Source: Paraphaeosphaeria minitans
Lineage: Eukaryota > Ascomycota > Dothideomycetes > Pleosporales > Didymosphaeriaceae
Direction: 5' to 3'
DNA: 64,000 nucleotides
NCBI GenBank assembly: GCA_015832175.1
Contig: WJXW01000015.1
Location: forward strand, 930,001-994,000
The position numbers and the translations under genes are program-made. Below the pieces are notes generated by a model. That model saw nothing but the letters and a program-made list of their open reading frames with translations, had not been told where the DNA came from and did not search any database. This document shows positions 11,165 through 22,387 of this stretch, in pieces (within the stretch, counting starts at the first letter, position 1; each line of letters opens with the position of its first letter).

Positions 11165-12713
11165 ATGGGATACTCATTCCTGCTACGCAGCACTCCAGCA
11201 TTGGCATATTGCGCAACCCCCGCAGCTGCCCTCTCGTGTCACCTCTTCATCAAGTACTCGGCGGATCTCGATCAGGCTGCCATCACCATCAGTCTCACGA
11301 CGCATATCCATGGTTTCCGTGACGCGCAGGACTTCGATTTCACTTACAATGCCGATATCTTGGTGCCTGACGGAACTTTCATCAGGCCCGCTACCGAGGA
11401 CCTACCGCAGACCCAACTGTCCAAGATCGCGCGCAAGACGGCCGCCTCTGCTCCTGCCCTGAAGACATTTGTTTTGAAGCTTTGTAAGCCGTGCTCTATC
11501 AGGTGTTCTCGTTTGGCTGACTGCATCACCCCGAAGCAGGGCCACGACGCTGCTTTCCGCCAGCTTCGGGACCTTGCCAGCGTGACCGAAGTCTGCATCG
11601 TCTTCGACGCCGATTTCATCCATAAGCGGGACCACGCCGCCTTTTACAACCTGAGCAACCACCCGGATCAGCTCGCTGGCATCCCCGCCCAAGCCTACAA
11701 GGGACCGTTGTCCAGGCAAGTGGACTGGACCGCCTTTGGCCCTGCCGACGATGCTGAGCATGACGCTGAAGCGCCTCCGTCCTACGACGAGGCACGCGCA
11801 AAACGACGCAGACAATGTGAGTACTCATTTCGACCCATGTATGCTTTGGCGAGGCGACTCACCCAGGTGCAGGTTCATCGTCCCCGGGACGAAGCCCACC
11901 TGCCAAACGCGAGCGCGTCGAGACCGACTTGGACTGCTGGGGCTCTCCGACGGAAAAGGCCACGACCGAAGAGCGCGAGTCGCCCAGCCCTCGCGCTCTG
12001 TCGCCACCGTACCAGACCGAGCCCAACGACCGAGAGACAACCAAGGCTGCCCTCGAGGCATTGCTGCCGGAAGCGCTGCAGAAGGTTTGTGGCACGAGGT
12101 ATTGGTCACGTCGCATGCTAACTTGGACTAGGCGTTGCCAGACATGCTCGCGCGCGTTTTTGCCGTCCCTCGTCCAGCTACCTCGGATCCTCTCGCTACG
12201 GGCTCGCTCGGCGCCCTCATCATGTCGCAGATTGCCAGCGACGTCGTGACCCGCTTGCAGCCGCGCGAGAGGAAGGCCATAGAGAAAGGCTGCATGGAAG
12301 CAGTGAAGCAGATGAGCAGAGAGACCATAAAACAAATCTGTGCCAAGTCGCACGAGAAAATACTAAAGGACATGCTGGACTATGCCCATGACCTGCGGGA
12401 CGGTGCCGACATTCAGTTCTTCCAGGAGCTTGAGGACCATACGCTTAACTTGACCGTTGCCAAGGACGAAGGTATGGAGGAGATCCGCCGCGAGGTGATA
12501 GCCAAGCGCGAAGACCTGGTCGCAACAGCCCAGGACGTCGAAGCGCAGACCGGGGCCAAGCTGCAAGAGCAAGCTGATGAGGCATGGGAACAGACCAAGT
12601 GGGCTGTATCAATGAGGGAAGAATTGTTGCTGGAGCGAATTTCCGAAATAGTCGGGCACCGTCACCCGCCATCGGCCCCTCCGCGTCAGCGGGCGGGTTC
12701 GGTACCATTGTGA
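11165..12713 (+). CDS. Hypothetical fungal protein, three exons, apparently intact
   Basis: Exons 11165-11816, 11867-12084 and 12132-12713 join in frame to 483 residues. Intron 1 (50 bp) is GTGAGT...CAG and intron 2 (47 bp) is GTTTGT...GCTAAC...TAG. The N-terminal part has FIKYSADLDQAAITISLTTH and DFDFTYNADILVPDGTFIRP; a low-complexity middle includes APPSYDEARAKRRR and ESPSPRALSPPY; the C-terminal part is helical and charged (ERKAIEKGCMEAVKQM, GAKLQEQADEAWEQTKW). The start has a favourable ACAATGG context. I recall similar uncharacterised proteins in Dothideomycetes but know no function. A Ser/Arg-rich frame beyond the stop (RRRSSSWEAPSSQNARRRL, about 12720-12790) suggests the C-terminus may once have been longer and was cut by a frameshift. 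Confidence 0.7.
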
Positions 12714-13002
12714 GCAACACTCAAACTGCCGTCGCAGGTCTTCGTCCTGGGAGGCGCCGTCTTCCCAAAACGCGCGTCGTCGCCTGTCATCCCTGAGCAT
12801 AAGTTCTCAGACGTCGCTATCCTACACGAGCCGCAGCCAGAATCACCAACACTGCCGGAATCCCTCCCAAACCCAAGCAGGCCTTCAACCGCCAACCATA
12901 GCAAGGCTGAGCACTCGGAGAACAGTATCGACAGGCCGATCCATCAGAGGAAACAGGCCGATGAGGTAATTTGGAAGCCGCCGCCCTTGTCGCGCGTGTT
13001 TT

Positions 13003-14090
13003 CGAAGGTCCTGCATCGGTCATCTGGAGGCGGCGTCGGGGGTTGCGAGTATCATAAAAGGAATGCTGGCTATGGAGCACGGCATCATACCACCCAATAT
13101 CCACCTCTCCACAGTGAACCCGGATATCCTCAAGAAATGGAAAATGGAAGTTCCTCTCAAGCCGACCCCGTGGCCCGTCTGTCAAACCACACGCATGAGC
13201 GTTAGCGGCTTCGGCATGGGCGGTACCAATGCTCATCTGGTCCTCGAGGAGCACCAGAAAAAGGTCATCGCGCAGCACACCATCGATTTAGTAGATCGAT
13301 TTCAAAAAAGGTTCTTTGTTTTCAGTAGCCATGACCAGGCAGGGGTGAAGCCTGTCAGCCAGTCCCTTGTCGAGCACTTGGATGCACTAGGACCAGCTGC
13401 GTCGAGCCCAGAATTCCTGGCCAACCTGGCACACACGCTCTCCACTGCGCGATCGGGATTATCTTGGAAGGAGACATGCATGGCGTGTAACACCATTGAG
13501 CTGCGCGAGCAACTTTCGACGGATGGTCTGGTAAACACCCACCATGCATTGGGTTGGTCTTCATGGGGCAAGGTGCACAATGGGCTCGCATGGGTATCGA
13601 GCTGCTAGACCGGCGTGTATTCCGGGAGTCGGTGACCAAATCCACTCAGTACGTGAGAGAAATGGGTTGTGATTGGGATCCCGTCGCGGAGTTGCGCAAG
13701 GCACCCGCGGAATCTCGAGTTGGCGAGCCCGAGGTAAGCCAGCCGATCTGCTCGGTCCTGCAGATCGCGCTGGTCGATGAGCTACGCTCATGGGGAGTCT
13801 ACCCGTCCAAGGTCGTCGGGCACTCGAGTGGTGAGATTGCCGCCGCGTACAGCATTGGCGCATTATCCCATCGCGATGCCCTTGCCGTTGCCTTCTTCCG
13901 GGGAAAAGTTTCAAAGGGGCTCACGAACCTCAACGGGGGAATGATGGCCGTGGGCTGTACGCCCGAACTGGCGCAAGAGATCTTCATCGAGAGGAATCTC
14001 CAAGCCACGGTGGCATGCGTCAATTCCCCTGCCAGCATCACGCTGTCTGGCGAACTTTCGCTTCTTATTAAGAAAATATAGAGTCCATTT
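13003..14090 (+). pseudogene. Polyketide synthase relic (end of ketosynthase plus acyltransferase)
   Basis: The plus strand shows the end of a ketosynthase domain (IGHLEAASGVASIIKG, GIIPPNIHL, SGFGMGGTNAHLVLEEH) and the linker into an acyltransferase domain. A 1-nt frame change near 13550 then leads to FMGQGAQWARMGIELL and the acyltransferase active-site motif GHSSGEIAAAYSIGALS with its nucleophilic serine, ending in NSPASITLSGELS. The frame closes at 14079-14081 with no dehydratase, reductase or carrier domain after it. The beginning of the ketosynthase is absent. This is a roughly 1.1-kb fragment of a highly reducing type I PKS gene, not a functional cluster. Confidence 0.82.
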
Positions 14091-14486
14091 CTGCGTAGCG
14101 AGACACCCAGTGCAAAATCATTCGCACAGGAGGCCCACAATCAGAGCTACATTAAATTTCTGTCAAAGATGGACGGCAAAGCTATGCTGGCCGAAAAACA
14201 AAGCCTGACATATCTAGGAAGGTTGGAAAAGCATGGGACTGGTCGTATTCTCTTGGAGGGTTCATGCTCACTAATTTGGTACTAATCAACGCTTTTGCCT
14301 AAAGATACAACGTCCATCCCCACACAGCCCCGCTCCGTTATGGCACCAAACTGTACAACCGCGATGATGTACCTCAGAGTCTTTGCACGGACATCCGGAT
14401 GCACCGTTATTGCGAGTATCGATGGGGATACCTGAAGAGGGCAGTGTCGGCTGAAGGCACTTGTTCTTGCACTCGCAGTAGAAAAT

Positions 14487-16295
14487 TTATTTATCTTTCA
14501 AGAGGGATATTAGTCTTTGGACGGGGTCTTGATCTGACTGTGAGTATGTATAGAAAGCATTACTCGGGATTGCTTCCAAGTGAGCTTTAACGGTTTCGAG
14601 CTCGTTCAAAACCTGGGGGAACTGTCTTGGAGCGTCCTCGTTGGTAGAAAGACTGTTTTGGAGGATATAGCCTATATTGGTCATGACGTGAGTTATAGAG
14701 CTCTCAGGCCATATCATGCCGCCAGTCATGAAGGAGTCCTCGATCGTAAGTACCGCGTGAATAACTGGGTACCCTGAGGGTGTTACCCGGCCTCAGTAGA
14801 ATTCCTTGCACGGTGGTAGGGGCAGGCTTCCAATCCAGACCGTCTTCTGCGTAGCTTTTCTGAACTGCCTCATCCCACGGGCCACAATATACCAGCCACA
14901 ATTTCAGTCCGGTCTTGCACTGGACCCAAGTTCCTTTGAGCGCATCCATGGGATACTCAGAAAAGGATCCCCTCTCCCGTACAGGAGGAATTTGAGACAC
15001 GCTTCCAAATCCACCAATCAGGCCAGTTGGAAGCTTAGTTTGCCGATACCGGTCTCCGTGCTGTGGCCGATGGACCGTTTCGAAAGAACGGACAAGAGGC
15101 GGTATCGGAGCGTCGTGACGGCTTCCGGCTCACGGAAAGCCGAACCAAGAATCTCGGCAGACAGACTTAGAACGTTTACCGGATCCTTCCACTCGGCTTC
15201 ACTGCGCTGCATCTCGGGACGCTGTCCTCGCTCAGTCAAGCGGCCGAAGAAGTCTTCCAATAGCATGAAACCAGTTAGGTCCTCCTCCTCTTCTTTGCCA
15301 TTCCTGATGACTGATTGTATTGTTGATATTCAATAGTGGTGTCCCACCCTTTGCATTGGGATTGGAACACTTCGAAAGTATCGTCGATCTTCCGCCGAGG
15401 TTTTGTTGGAACAAGCACACAGCTGACGCAATCGGGAGCTTCTGCCCTGAGCCTCTCATCTCGTTCAGTTGTTTGTCAGTGACAGCGAGCACCGGACTGT
15501 CCACTTCCGCATCTGGGGAGCTAATTTCGTAATCACCACGTAGCAGTCCATTCACGTCGGGGACTTCCAGATATTCGGGGGCCAGTGTTGCGATCGGAGC
15601 GAAAAAATCTTCTGGGCTGTTCCCTTTACAGACCCGAAATAGCTCTGCGTACCCTTTTGCCAACTTGTCGAAGGACTCTGGTCCCGCCGTCTGCGCGCGG
15701 GGAGAATTTAGAAACACGGTAATTTCTTGGAAGATTTTCTCGATGGTGTCCTTGTACGGGCCCGCATCTGCATTCCCAGCCGCTCGCGCGGGTTGGGCGT
15801 AGCAGCTGAGGCTGGGGCACTTTGTCGTAGAGCTGAGGAGGGTTTACAGTAGCACGTGCTGCTCGGGCCAAAAATCTTGCGGCAACTCGAGCAATACGTC
15901 CAATCTTGACCTTGCTGCTCGCATTCACGCAAAGCCTTTTCCCGCCGTCTGTTTTGGCTGTCCGGTCCCCTTTCTCTGCAAGGGCCACAATATTGTTTAG
16001 TGCCGTCCTCCTTGACGCTGGCACGCCGAGTACGGCAATTTGTGCAAAGTGATTTTCGGCAATTGTTACACCCAAGCTCAACAGATTTCCGCCCTGGCTT
16101 CTCCCCACACGTTTCGCAATTCGGCAGGGGGTCTTTGCCATGATTCGTTCGAGGTTTCGCATGCAGTTTTGCAGTTCGAGGCGTTACGGGGCTGCGCAGG
16201 TGAGGTGCGGGTGCTGCCGCGGGATTGGCGGTGCGGGGAATTGGCGGTGCTGGGAATTGGCGGTGCTGCTGCGGGTTTGCGCTTGGCATGCGCAA
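14487..16295 (-). pseudogene. Zinc-finger/JmjC-domain protein relic
   Basis: From 16295 downward a Cys-rich region (CETCGEKPGRKSVELGC, CRKSLCTNCRTRRAS, YCGPCRERG, WTYCSSCRKIFG) is followed, one frame change away, by TVFLNSPRAQTAGPESFD and LRGDYEISSPDAEVDSP. After another frame change come LLEDFFGRL, GSAFREPEAVTTLRYRLLS and WVQCKTGLKLWLVYCGPWD, then after a third (near 14780) YPVIHAVLTIEDSFMTGGM. The last two blocks resemble fungal JmjC-like proteins around the cupin core. At least three frameshifts (near 15760, 15290 and 14780) make it a pseudogene. That the zinc fingers and JmjC part were one gene is inferred from strand, order and spacing. Confidence 0.62.
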
Positions 16296-17799
16296 CTACC
16301 AATCGATGGTTGCCCCGCCGCGTCAATTGAAGCCTCGACCACCACAACGTCGACTCGAGGTCGAACCATGTCCCTCTCCACTTCTCCCCGCCCCTCGTCC
16401 TGTTTCTTGCACACTTGCAAGCGACGGCAGCTTGACAGTTGGGAGAGCTCGCGCCCGCGCCCCTGAAAGAAGAAACGCAGTGTTGGGCTAGGCGAGATAG
16501 CGGCGAACGACGAGAACATGTTCGTGCGTTCCCCCAATAGCAACGCGTCGCGCCCAAAAAAAAGAGAGCATTGAGAAGAAGAGCAACGCCCTCGCCATCG
16601 AAAAATCAGCGCCAATTTCCCGACGACGCGTATTCGCTAACGACATCGGCGAAGCGACCCCTCGCCCGGACGGCTTCGGACGTAGCGCATACCCCATTCC
16701 TAATCTCTCGTACATAGAGGCTCTTGCCAACGAGCCTATCGAATACGGCGACGACCTCCAGGCCCGTTCGCCTACACGACCGCACACACAGTCGCAATCT
16801 TCCAACCCTTCGGCCAGTCCCAAGAAGATTACTTCTTTATGGAACGTTGGCAATGGGGTGACATTCACACACTTGGCAAACACGATCGCCTCGAAACGAG
16901 AACAACCGCGGTGGAAACGGACTTGCGCTCCTGGAGAAGCTGGAAGAAGTGGGCCACCCTCATTCCAACATTCCAGTTTCTCGGTCGCTGATTGGCGACG
17001 CTTCGCTTTCGAGCTGGACCGTGCCTCACCTCACCAAAACGGTACGCCAGCCTCTGCAGGTAGCTTTTTCTAGTGTGCAGTAGAATTATGACCTCTCACG
17101 TGACTTCGCGTCACACTCGCGTTGCCGCCTACTGCTGCCTACCTGGCGCCGACTCTACGCACCTGTATATCTTTCTAGCTAGATACCTTCGTTAGCAATA
17201 AACCCAGTCCTCATCCTTCCTCCTTACATACCTTTAGACTATATCTTGACCGTGGTGTGGTGAGGGGTTGTGTTAGATTATCGCGTGATGAGAATCGTCA
17301 AGTATCTCATGAAAAAGTGATCATTGATTGTTCGTTTTGTGTTTTCTTGTTTTCTTGTTGAATGCATGCCAAGCAAGGGAGAACACCGTTTTCGGGATAG
17401 GTACAGGTGCGCCAGCCACCTCGCAGTGCTGATGACCATGTAATCGGACAGGTTGTGACATGGCGCCTCGGCTAAGAAAACAGCCAATGAGAGGCTGGTT
17501 CGATCCTGATCCCCTCATTCTTCCATATCCGCCAGCACAAGCTCTTTCTAGACAATTGGGTTGGCATCTCCCAAGTGAAAGTGCCTCTAGCAGGACCTGC
17601 CACAGGAAAAGCAGCGATTCTGGTAATCGAATTTGCTGCCATAGAACCGTGTGGTTATGGGCATCAGGGTTAGGGTAAGGTTGGATGAGGCGGCGGTCAC
17701 ACCCGCGAGAGTGCGTTCCGAGATGAGGATGGAAAACTAAAAGCGAAGACACTTCGAGTCGCGAAGGATCCCAGGAAGCGATGTTTATATAATGCGACA
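16296..17799. other. Gene-poor stretch, low-confidence frames only
   Basis: Plus-strand frames between about 16620 and 17073 (including DDLQARSPTRPHTQSQSSN and WRRFAFELDRASPHQNG) have a coding-like composition but match nothing I recognise and contain no clear gene structure. From 17080 to 17800 I see nothing assignable. Confidence 0.3.
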
Positions 17800-18850
17800 T
17801 GCAAGTGGCAGGTAGCAACAGTAATGTGGCTTTGATTCAATTACCGTCACCAGATTTCACCCACATTAGTTGTCCGTTGCAGCAGTCCACCATTCGTATT
17901 GGGGAGCAAGTACGAATTGAGAGCTGTACAGGTGTTCCCTGGAATATGGCGCATCGCAAGATACCATGCAGCCATGTTCCAGTCTACCTTAGACCTGCGC
18001 TGCTCTATTGTACAAGATCGCGACTCTTCTCCGCTTCCCACCCGTTATGCACCCTTTCCCCAATCGTAAACGTGTAACCATGTTCCCATCCATACCTAAA
18101 TAAGGCTGCATATATTGCGTCCTTTCCGTACAGAAGAAGCTGTATTCAGTCGGTATTATCCCAGCGTCAGTTACTGTGTCCGCTCGCTCGGTACGAAGTC
18201 AGCGAGTCGGGCTAATGTCAGAGTGGGTAGAATGGAGGTACACTGGAAGTGTCTGCATCACATTAGGATCCACGATACTGCCTAGTCAACATTCTGGAGG
18301 AGTATATAAGGCGACGAATCTGGTATCATACCAATCACATTATGTTCACGGTAGTGACCATGACGATAACTCCGGAATACTCGCTTAACTCCGTCATCTC
18401 ATCAGCGTGTTGAAGTCCAGTGTAAACAGAACATTTGGAAGCACCTTTTCAAAACAATTCTAAATCCCCAGTAGCTTAGATCACTAGAGCTCTCCATTCC
18501 TCTCATATAATGGGACAAGTGAAACAGTACGGATTAGAGCCATCAACTAAGTGTATTCCCTGTTGCACCCTTGTTCAGACCCTCGACTTGACGGCTCCAA
18601 TCGTGCTTTTTTCCTTATCCCATATGATGAGGGGAATGGAGACCTCTATACTTTCCACCTCTTGAGGTTTGAGATCATTTTGATGAAGTGTTTGAAAATG
18701 CTCATTTTGCAACCGACTTCATGCGCTGACGAGACGACGGATTCAAATCTTGCAAGGCGGACTTCATAAGGGTTCCAGCCCGCTATTCGTATAGCGATCG
18801 GGTGAAATGGCTAAATTGTTTTCATTCCAACTACTAACTGTATGATGCCG
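17800..18850 (-). repeat. Palindromic repeat family, copy 1
   Basis: 17805-17990 is the reverse complement, with many mismatches, of about 26110-26315. 18370-18780 contains two arms that are inverted copies of each other around about 18580 (for example CTTATCCCATATGATG at 18615 against the reversed arm near 18510) and corresponds to 25640-26060. An extra segment of roughly 130 bp separates the outer and inner parts compared with copy 2. No protein is recognisable. It could be a degenerate MITE or foldback element, or a solo LTR containing a palindrome. Confidence 0.6.
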
Positions 18851-19029
18851 TCTTTCTTAGGGACTCTACTTGGTAGGTTTAATGCATTGCTCGGTTACGG
18901 CCAGCACACATGGTTGGGCGATAAAAATATATTGTATGAAGATGCGGAAGTACGAGGGTTTTTCCACACAGGGGGCGGCAGAAATATCTTATAGTTAGTT
19001 TGCTTGATGCGGAAAATGGGGAAACCTGA

Positions 19030-19310
19030 ATCTCGACCGCATCGTTCAACAGCAACTCGAACAGTGGAAAGAGACCGTTGAATCGGCGAAAGAGGAGACC
19101 GAAGCCATCGAACACGCATCAAAAACAAACATTCAAGCTTCGCTACGTAGTAGACAGAGTTTGGTGAGAGACGTTCAGCTAGAATCTAATTTGCCTTCGC
19201 TCCTAGAATTGAAATACCGTGCGGTAGAGGTCTCGATGCAGCATTCTTCGGACATGCCCTACTCCAGTAGTGAAGATGTATTCAACTTCGCCTCTAGTCA
19301 AGCCTGTCCT
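19030..19310 (+). other. Short coding-like relic of unknown origin
   Basis: One frame reads about 90 codons without a stop with a typical helical composition (LDRIVQQQLEQWKETVESAK, then EETEAIEHASKTNIQ). It has no start, no matching exon on either side and no recognised family, and could be a gene fragment. It faces the cyclin relic on the other strand. Confidence 0.25.
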
Positions 19311-19326
19311 TCAGCACGCATGGTAG

Positions 19327-19827
19327 CTAGAAGCCCTTGTGGAGTTCGGTCTCCAAAACGATTGAGACGCGCTTGTGAAGCTTGTCGGTGTACTTATTGT
19401 AGACAGCGGCGAGGTGCTTCGGTGGCTTCTCGCAGCACTCGAGCATAGCAGACAATAACGAGCGAAGCTGACGTGACGTATACCCGGAAGAATGGACGTG
19501 AGCTTGCGACTAGAAATGTTAGCGGTCAAGCATATTGGAGGCGTGAACACTTACCCAGTCACCCTTCCGCAGCATGAAACGGGCCAAGCAGTGAGCTCCA
19601 GCGGCAAGGAAGCTTGGCTTGTACCCAACAAAACGCTCGTCTATCATGGTAATCTTGAGAAAGTATTTGGCAAACGTACGGGTCTCCAAATCGTAGTCAT
19701 CAGCCCTACTAGATTGTCGGAGGAAGCTCAGAGCGGCCAATGTGCGAAGGATAGCGGATAGTTTCATATCTGTGAGTGATTGAAACGGAAGGAAACGATT
19801 CCCAAGAGGTGTTCGTAGGGTGGGCAA
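19327..19827 (-). pseudogene. Mitotic (B-type) cyclin, C-terminal relic
   Basis: The minus strand reads LSFLRQSSRADDYDLETRT, FAKYFLKITMIDERFVGY and FLAAGAHCLARFMLRKGDW, which is the end of the cyclin box and the Cyclin_C fold of Clb2/NimE-type cyclins. A 45-bp intron (19510-19554, GTAAGT...GCTAAC...TAG) follows, then HVHSSGYTSRQLRSLLSAML, CCEKPPKHLAAVYNKY, and a stop at 19327-19329. The N-terminal cyclin box, destruction box and promoter are missing, so this is a fragment, probably a duplicated copy of the housekeeping gene. The intron and frame are still clean, suggesting recent origin. Confidence 0.75.
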
Positions 19828-20292
19828 TTCATGTTAAGAAAGGACAGTAATTACGTGCCTTGCAAATCCAATTTCATTGACTATGGTTTTAGAACGGCTT
19901 GTAGGGCGCCTCACATCTCAGCATAGTATGACACGCGGTAGAGCGCCTTCCTCTTTTGCCATGCACCATGATAGCTGGCTCTGTTATCCTAGCAAGTCAA
20001 TACCTGCTGTATTAGGAGGGAGGCGACAGCTGCAGCTGCGTCCGAGGTGCTTACCAGCGCCATCAGCCTCGACGCGGCAACTGAACTCGGAAAGCGACGT
20101 AAACTATTAACAACATCAATCAAACGTTCCAACGCCGCAGACTAACACCAAGCAGCATCACCGTAATCAGCGTCACGAGTTTGAAGCGTGGGATGTGTAT
20201 GCACTCAGCATCGATATCAGCATGCTTGGCGCACCATATCAGCAGGAGAGGGGTCTTGCCTAAATTCTACTTTCCCAAATGCCGCCCGTCTG

Positions 20293-21072
20293 ATGCCATC
20301 TCCAGCAATGTCGCTTCTTAGCCTGCCTTACGAGTTACTACTGCTCATAGCAGAGCACCTGGAATCTGAAACGAACATCCTTGCCTTTGGAAAAGCGAAC
20401 CGCCGCCTTTATCATCAACTCAACAGCCTTCTTTATCATTACAACGTACAGCATTCTGGAGGCTCAGCGCTCTTGCGGGCGACCCAACATAGGCAGGAAA
20501 CAGCCGTCCAGAAGGCCCTACGTGCTGAAGTTAACGCGCGAGGTATATATCACCACCAAGCACTGGCCAGGGCATCATACGATGGCAATCAGGCATTTGT
20601 GAGGTTACTGCTCGAAAATGGCGCCGACATCAACACGCAAATTGGAGTTTTCGGCAATGCACTCCAGGCGGCTGCATGGAGAGGGCGCGAGATAACTGTG
20701 AGGTTTCTGCTTGAGAAAGGCGCCAACGTCAACGCACATGGTGGATACTTTGGCAACGCACTTCAGGCAGCTTCATGGGGATGTCACAAAGAGACGGTCG
20801 AGCTACTGCTCCACAGTGGCGCCGACATCAACGCGGAGGGTGGCGAGTACAGCAACGCACTTCAGGCGGCTTCATGCGCAGGTCACGTGGCAATTGTAGA
20901 GGTTCTGCTTGAGAATGGAGCCGACGCCAACGCGCTGCGAGGCGAGTACGGCAGCGCACTCTATAGGGCTTCAGAAGGAGGGTACAAGGCGGTTGTAGAG
21001 CTACTACTTGACGATGGCGCTGACGTCAACGCGCATGGTGGACTACACGGCGATGCACTCAGCACCTCGTGA
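20293..21072 (+). pseudogene. F-box/ankyrin-repeat gene truncated by a repeat insertion
   Basis: Start chosen at the ATG at 20293, just before an F-box-like segment (LLSLPYELLLLIAEHL, then NRRLYHQLNSLLYHYNVQ). About six ankyrin repeats follow with the consensus AIVEVLLENGADANA and the insert type GEYSNALQAAS, typical of fungal NLR-associated ankyrins. The repeats stop abruptly at DALSTS and the stop codon at 21070-21072 lies inside a copy of the palindromic repeat (from about 21062). The original gene was probably longer. A truncated adaptor could still be translated. The earlier in-frame ATG at 20188 would add 35 residues of no obvious character. Confidence 0.7.
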
Positions 21073-21595
21073 AGATGATTTTGAATCTACACCAGTCGAA
21101 AGGTTTGGACGTCTTAATTCTTGCTATGTTATTGCATAAGGAAGAAAGCACGATCAGAGCCGTGTGCCAGGGGGGTTTATGCAAGGGTACAACCGGAAAG
21201 ATACTCAATTACTTGGTTCCAATTTTGATTTCTCCCCTGTCCCATAATATGGAAGAAATCAAGAGCTTTAGTATTTTCAGTAGCTGTTGAGTTGAAGTCA
21301 TCTCAAGGAGAGGCTCGGAAATGGTTGTTTTGCAACGGACTTGATGGACTGAAAACCTTGCTAAGCAGGTTTGATACGGGGACCCGGACCGCTGTATTTT
21401 CAGCAACTCAGTGAAGTGACTGAACGAATTCTACTCCATTTACCAACTGTACGTGCTGAAGCAATTGATTGAGCAGAAACTAATGATATTGTATTGAAGG
21501 GCGGCGCGGCGCTGTGTATATATGGACATCATCCACGCTCCAGCCACACACATGTGACTGTTTCAGCCACAGTGATCTTCAACAATGTTAAGCTG
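21062..21595 (-). repeat. Palindromic repeat family, copy 3 (partial)
   Basis: 21107-21250 is the reverse complement of about 25790-25930 (shared GGAAGAAAGCACG and AGAGCCGT blocks). 21300-21590 corresponds to reversed 25430-25700 (shared GACCCGGACCGCTGTATT and ACCACAGTG-type ends). The copy lacks the outer part homologous to 26110-26315. It interrupts the ankyrin gene on its left and ends immediately before the exonuclease relic on its right. Confidence 0.62.
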
Positions 21596-21603
21596 ACTGA
21601 GTT

Positions 21604-22387
21604 GTGGGGATTGACGCCTCACTAGATAACGACAACCTACTGAAGATCAACCGAGCCGCTCGTTTATCACATTCCGCCATCTCAGCCCTTCGAAACAATG
21701 ACGTGCGCCCAACATTAAAAGGCATCGCTACGACAGTGGACTACCATAATGATGCCTTTATCACGATGATTCTAACTGATTGTGATTTAATTCAGGCCAA
21801 TGTCGGTCAGATCCTCGGTCGCGTTTCTATCGTGGTTTATGAGAGTCAGACCATCTTCGACATACTCGTGTGCTACCCGGAACCAATCGAAATTACAAAC
21901 ACACATCAAGAGTATTAGGGATCGACTGGGACGATATCGACCCACAGAGCGGTGCGCGGCCATTCTCTGGAGTCCAAACACGACTGCTTGAGCTATTTTA
22001 TAACCACATTGTGATCGGGCACGATTCACAAAAAGATCTAAGAGCCATCTCGATGAATCTGCCACCTTGCGTCTCATGGCTCCAAGGTTTTTCTCGATTC
22101 GTGATCCCCATCGCCTTCGACATGACTGTCCGGGACACACAGAGAAATATAATGGATACCGAAAGTATGCCAATCGTGGCGCCCAGCAGGTGCTAGGTCA
22201 TTCAATATAGTAGGATCGGCCTCTAGCGTTGAGGATGCTCTTGCAATCATGGAAGTGTATCGCAATGCTGATGTGGCTATCGACCAAGAGTATAAACTAC
22301 GAAAGGATCATCCAGCAGTACAGGAAGATAGTGATCGTAGGCTTATCTCTAGTATTATTATTCCTACAACTGTTTTGAGGTTTGTGT
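21604..22387 (+). pseudogene. DEDD 3'-5' exonuclease (REX4-like) relic
   Basis: The first frame reads GQILGRVSIVVYESQTIFDI and LVCYPEPIEITNTHQEY to a stop at 21916-21918. One base shifted, it continues LGIDWDDIDPQSGARPFSG and HIVIGHDSQKDLRAISMNLP. A further shift gives GYRKYANRGAQQ and SASSVEDALAIMEVYRNADV. Order and motifs (VGHD-QKDL core and the C-terminal SSVEDALA-MEVYR) match RNase H-fold exonucleases of the REXO4/ISG20 type. At least two to three frameshifts make it non-functional. The first catalytic D-E segment is degraded or missing next to the repeat at 21595. Confidence 0.68.

Noticed and set aside
13003..16295. A secondary-metabolite gene cluster
   Set aside because: The PKS is a 1.1-kb frameshifted fragment and no tailoring, transporter or regulator genes accompany it.
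17660..17690. GTTAGGGTAAGG resembling telomeric repeats
   Set aside because: Less than two units; not evidence of a telomere or chromosome fusion.
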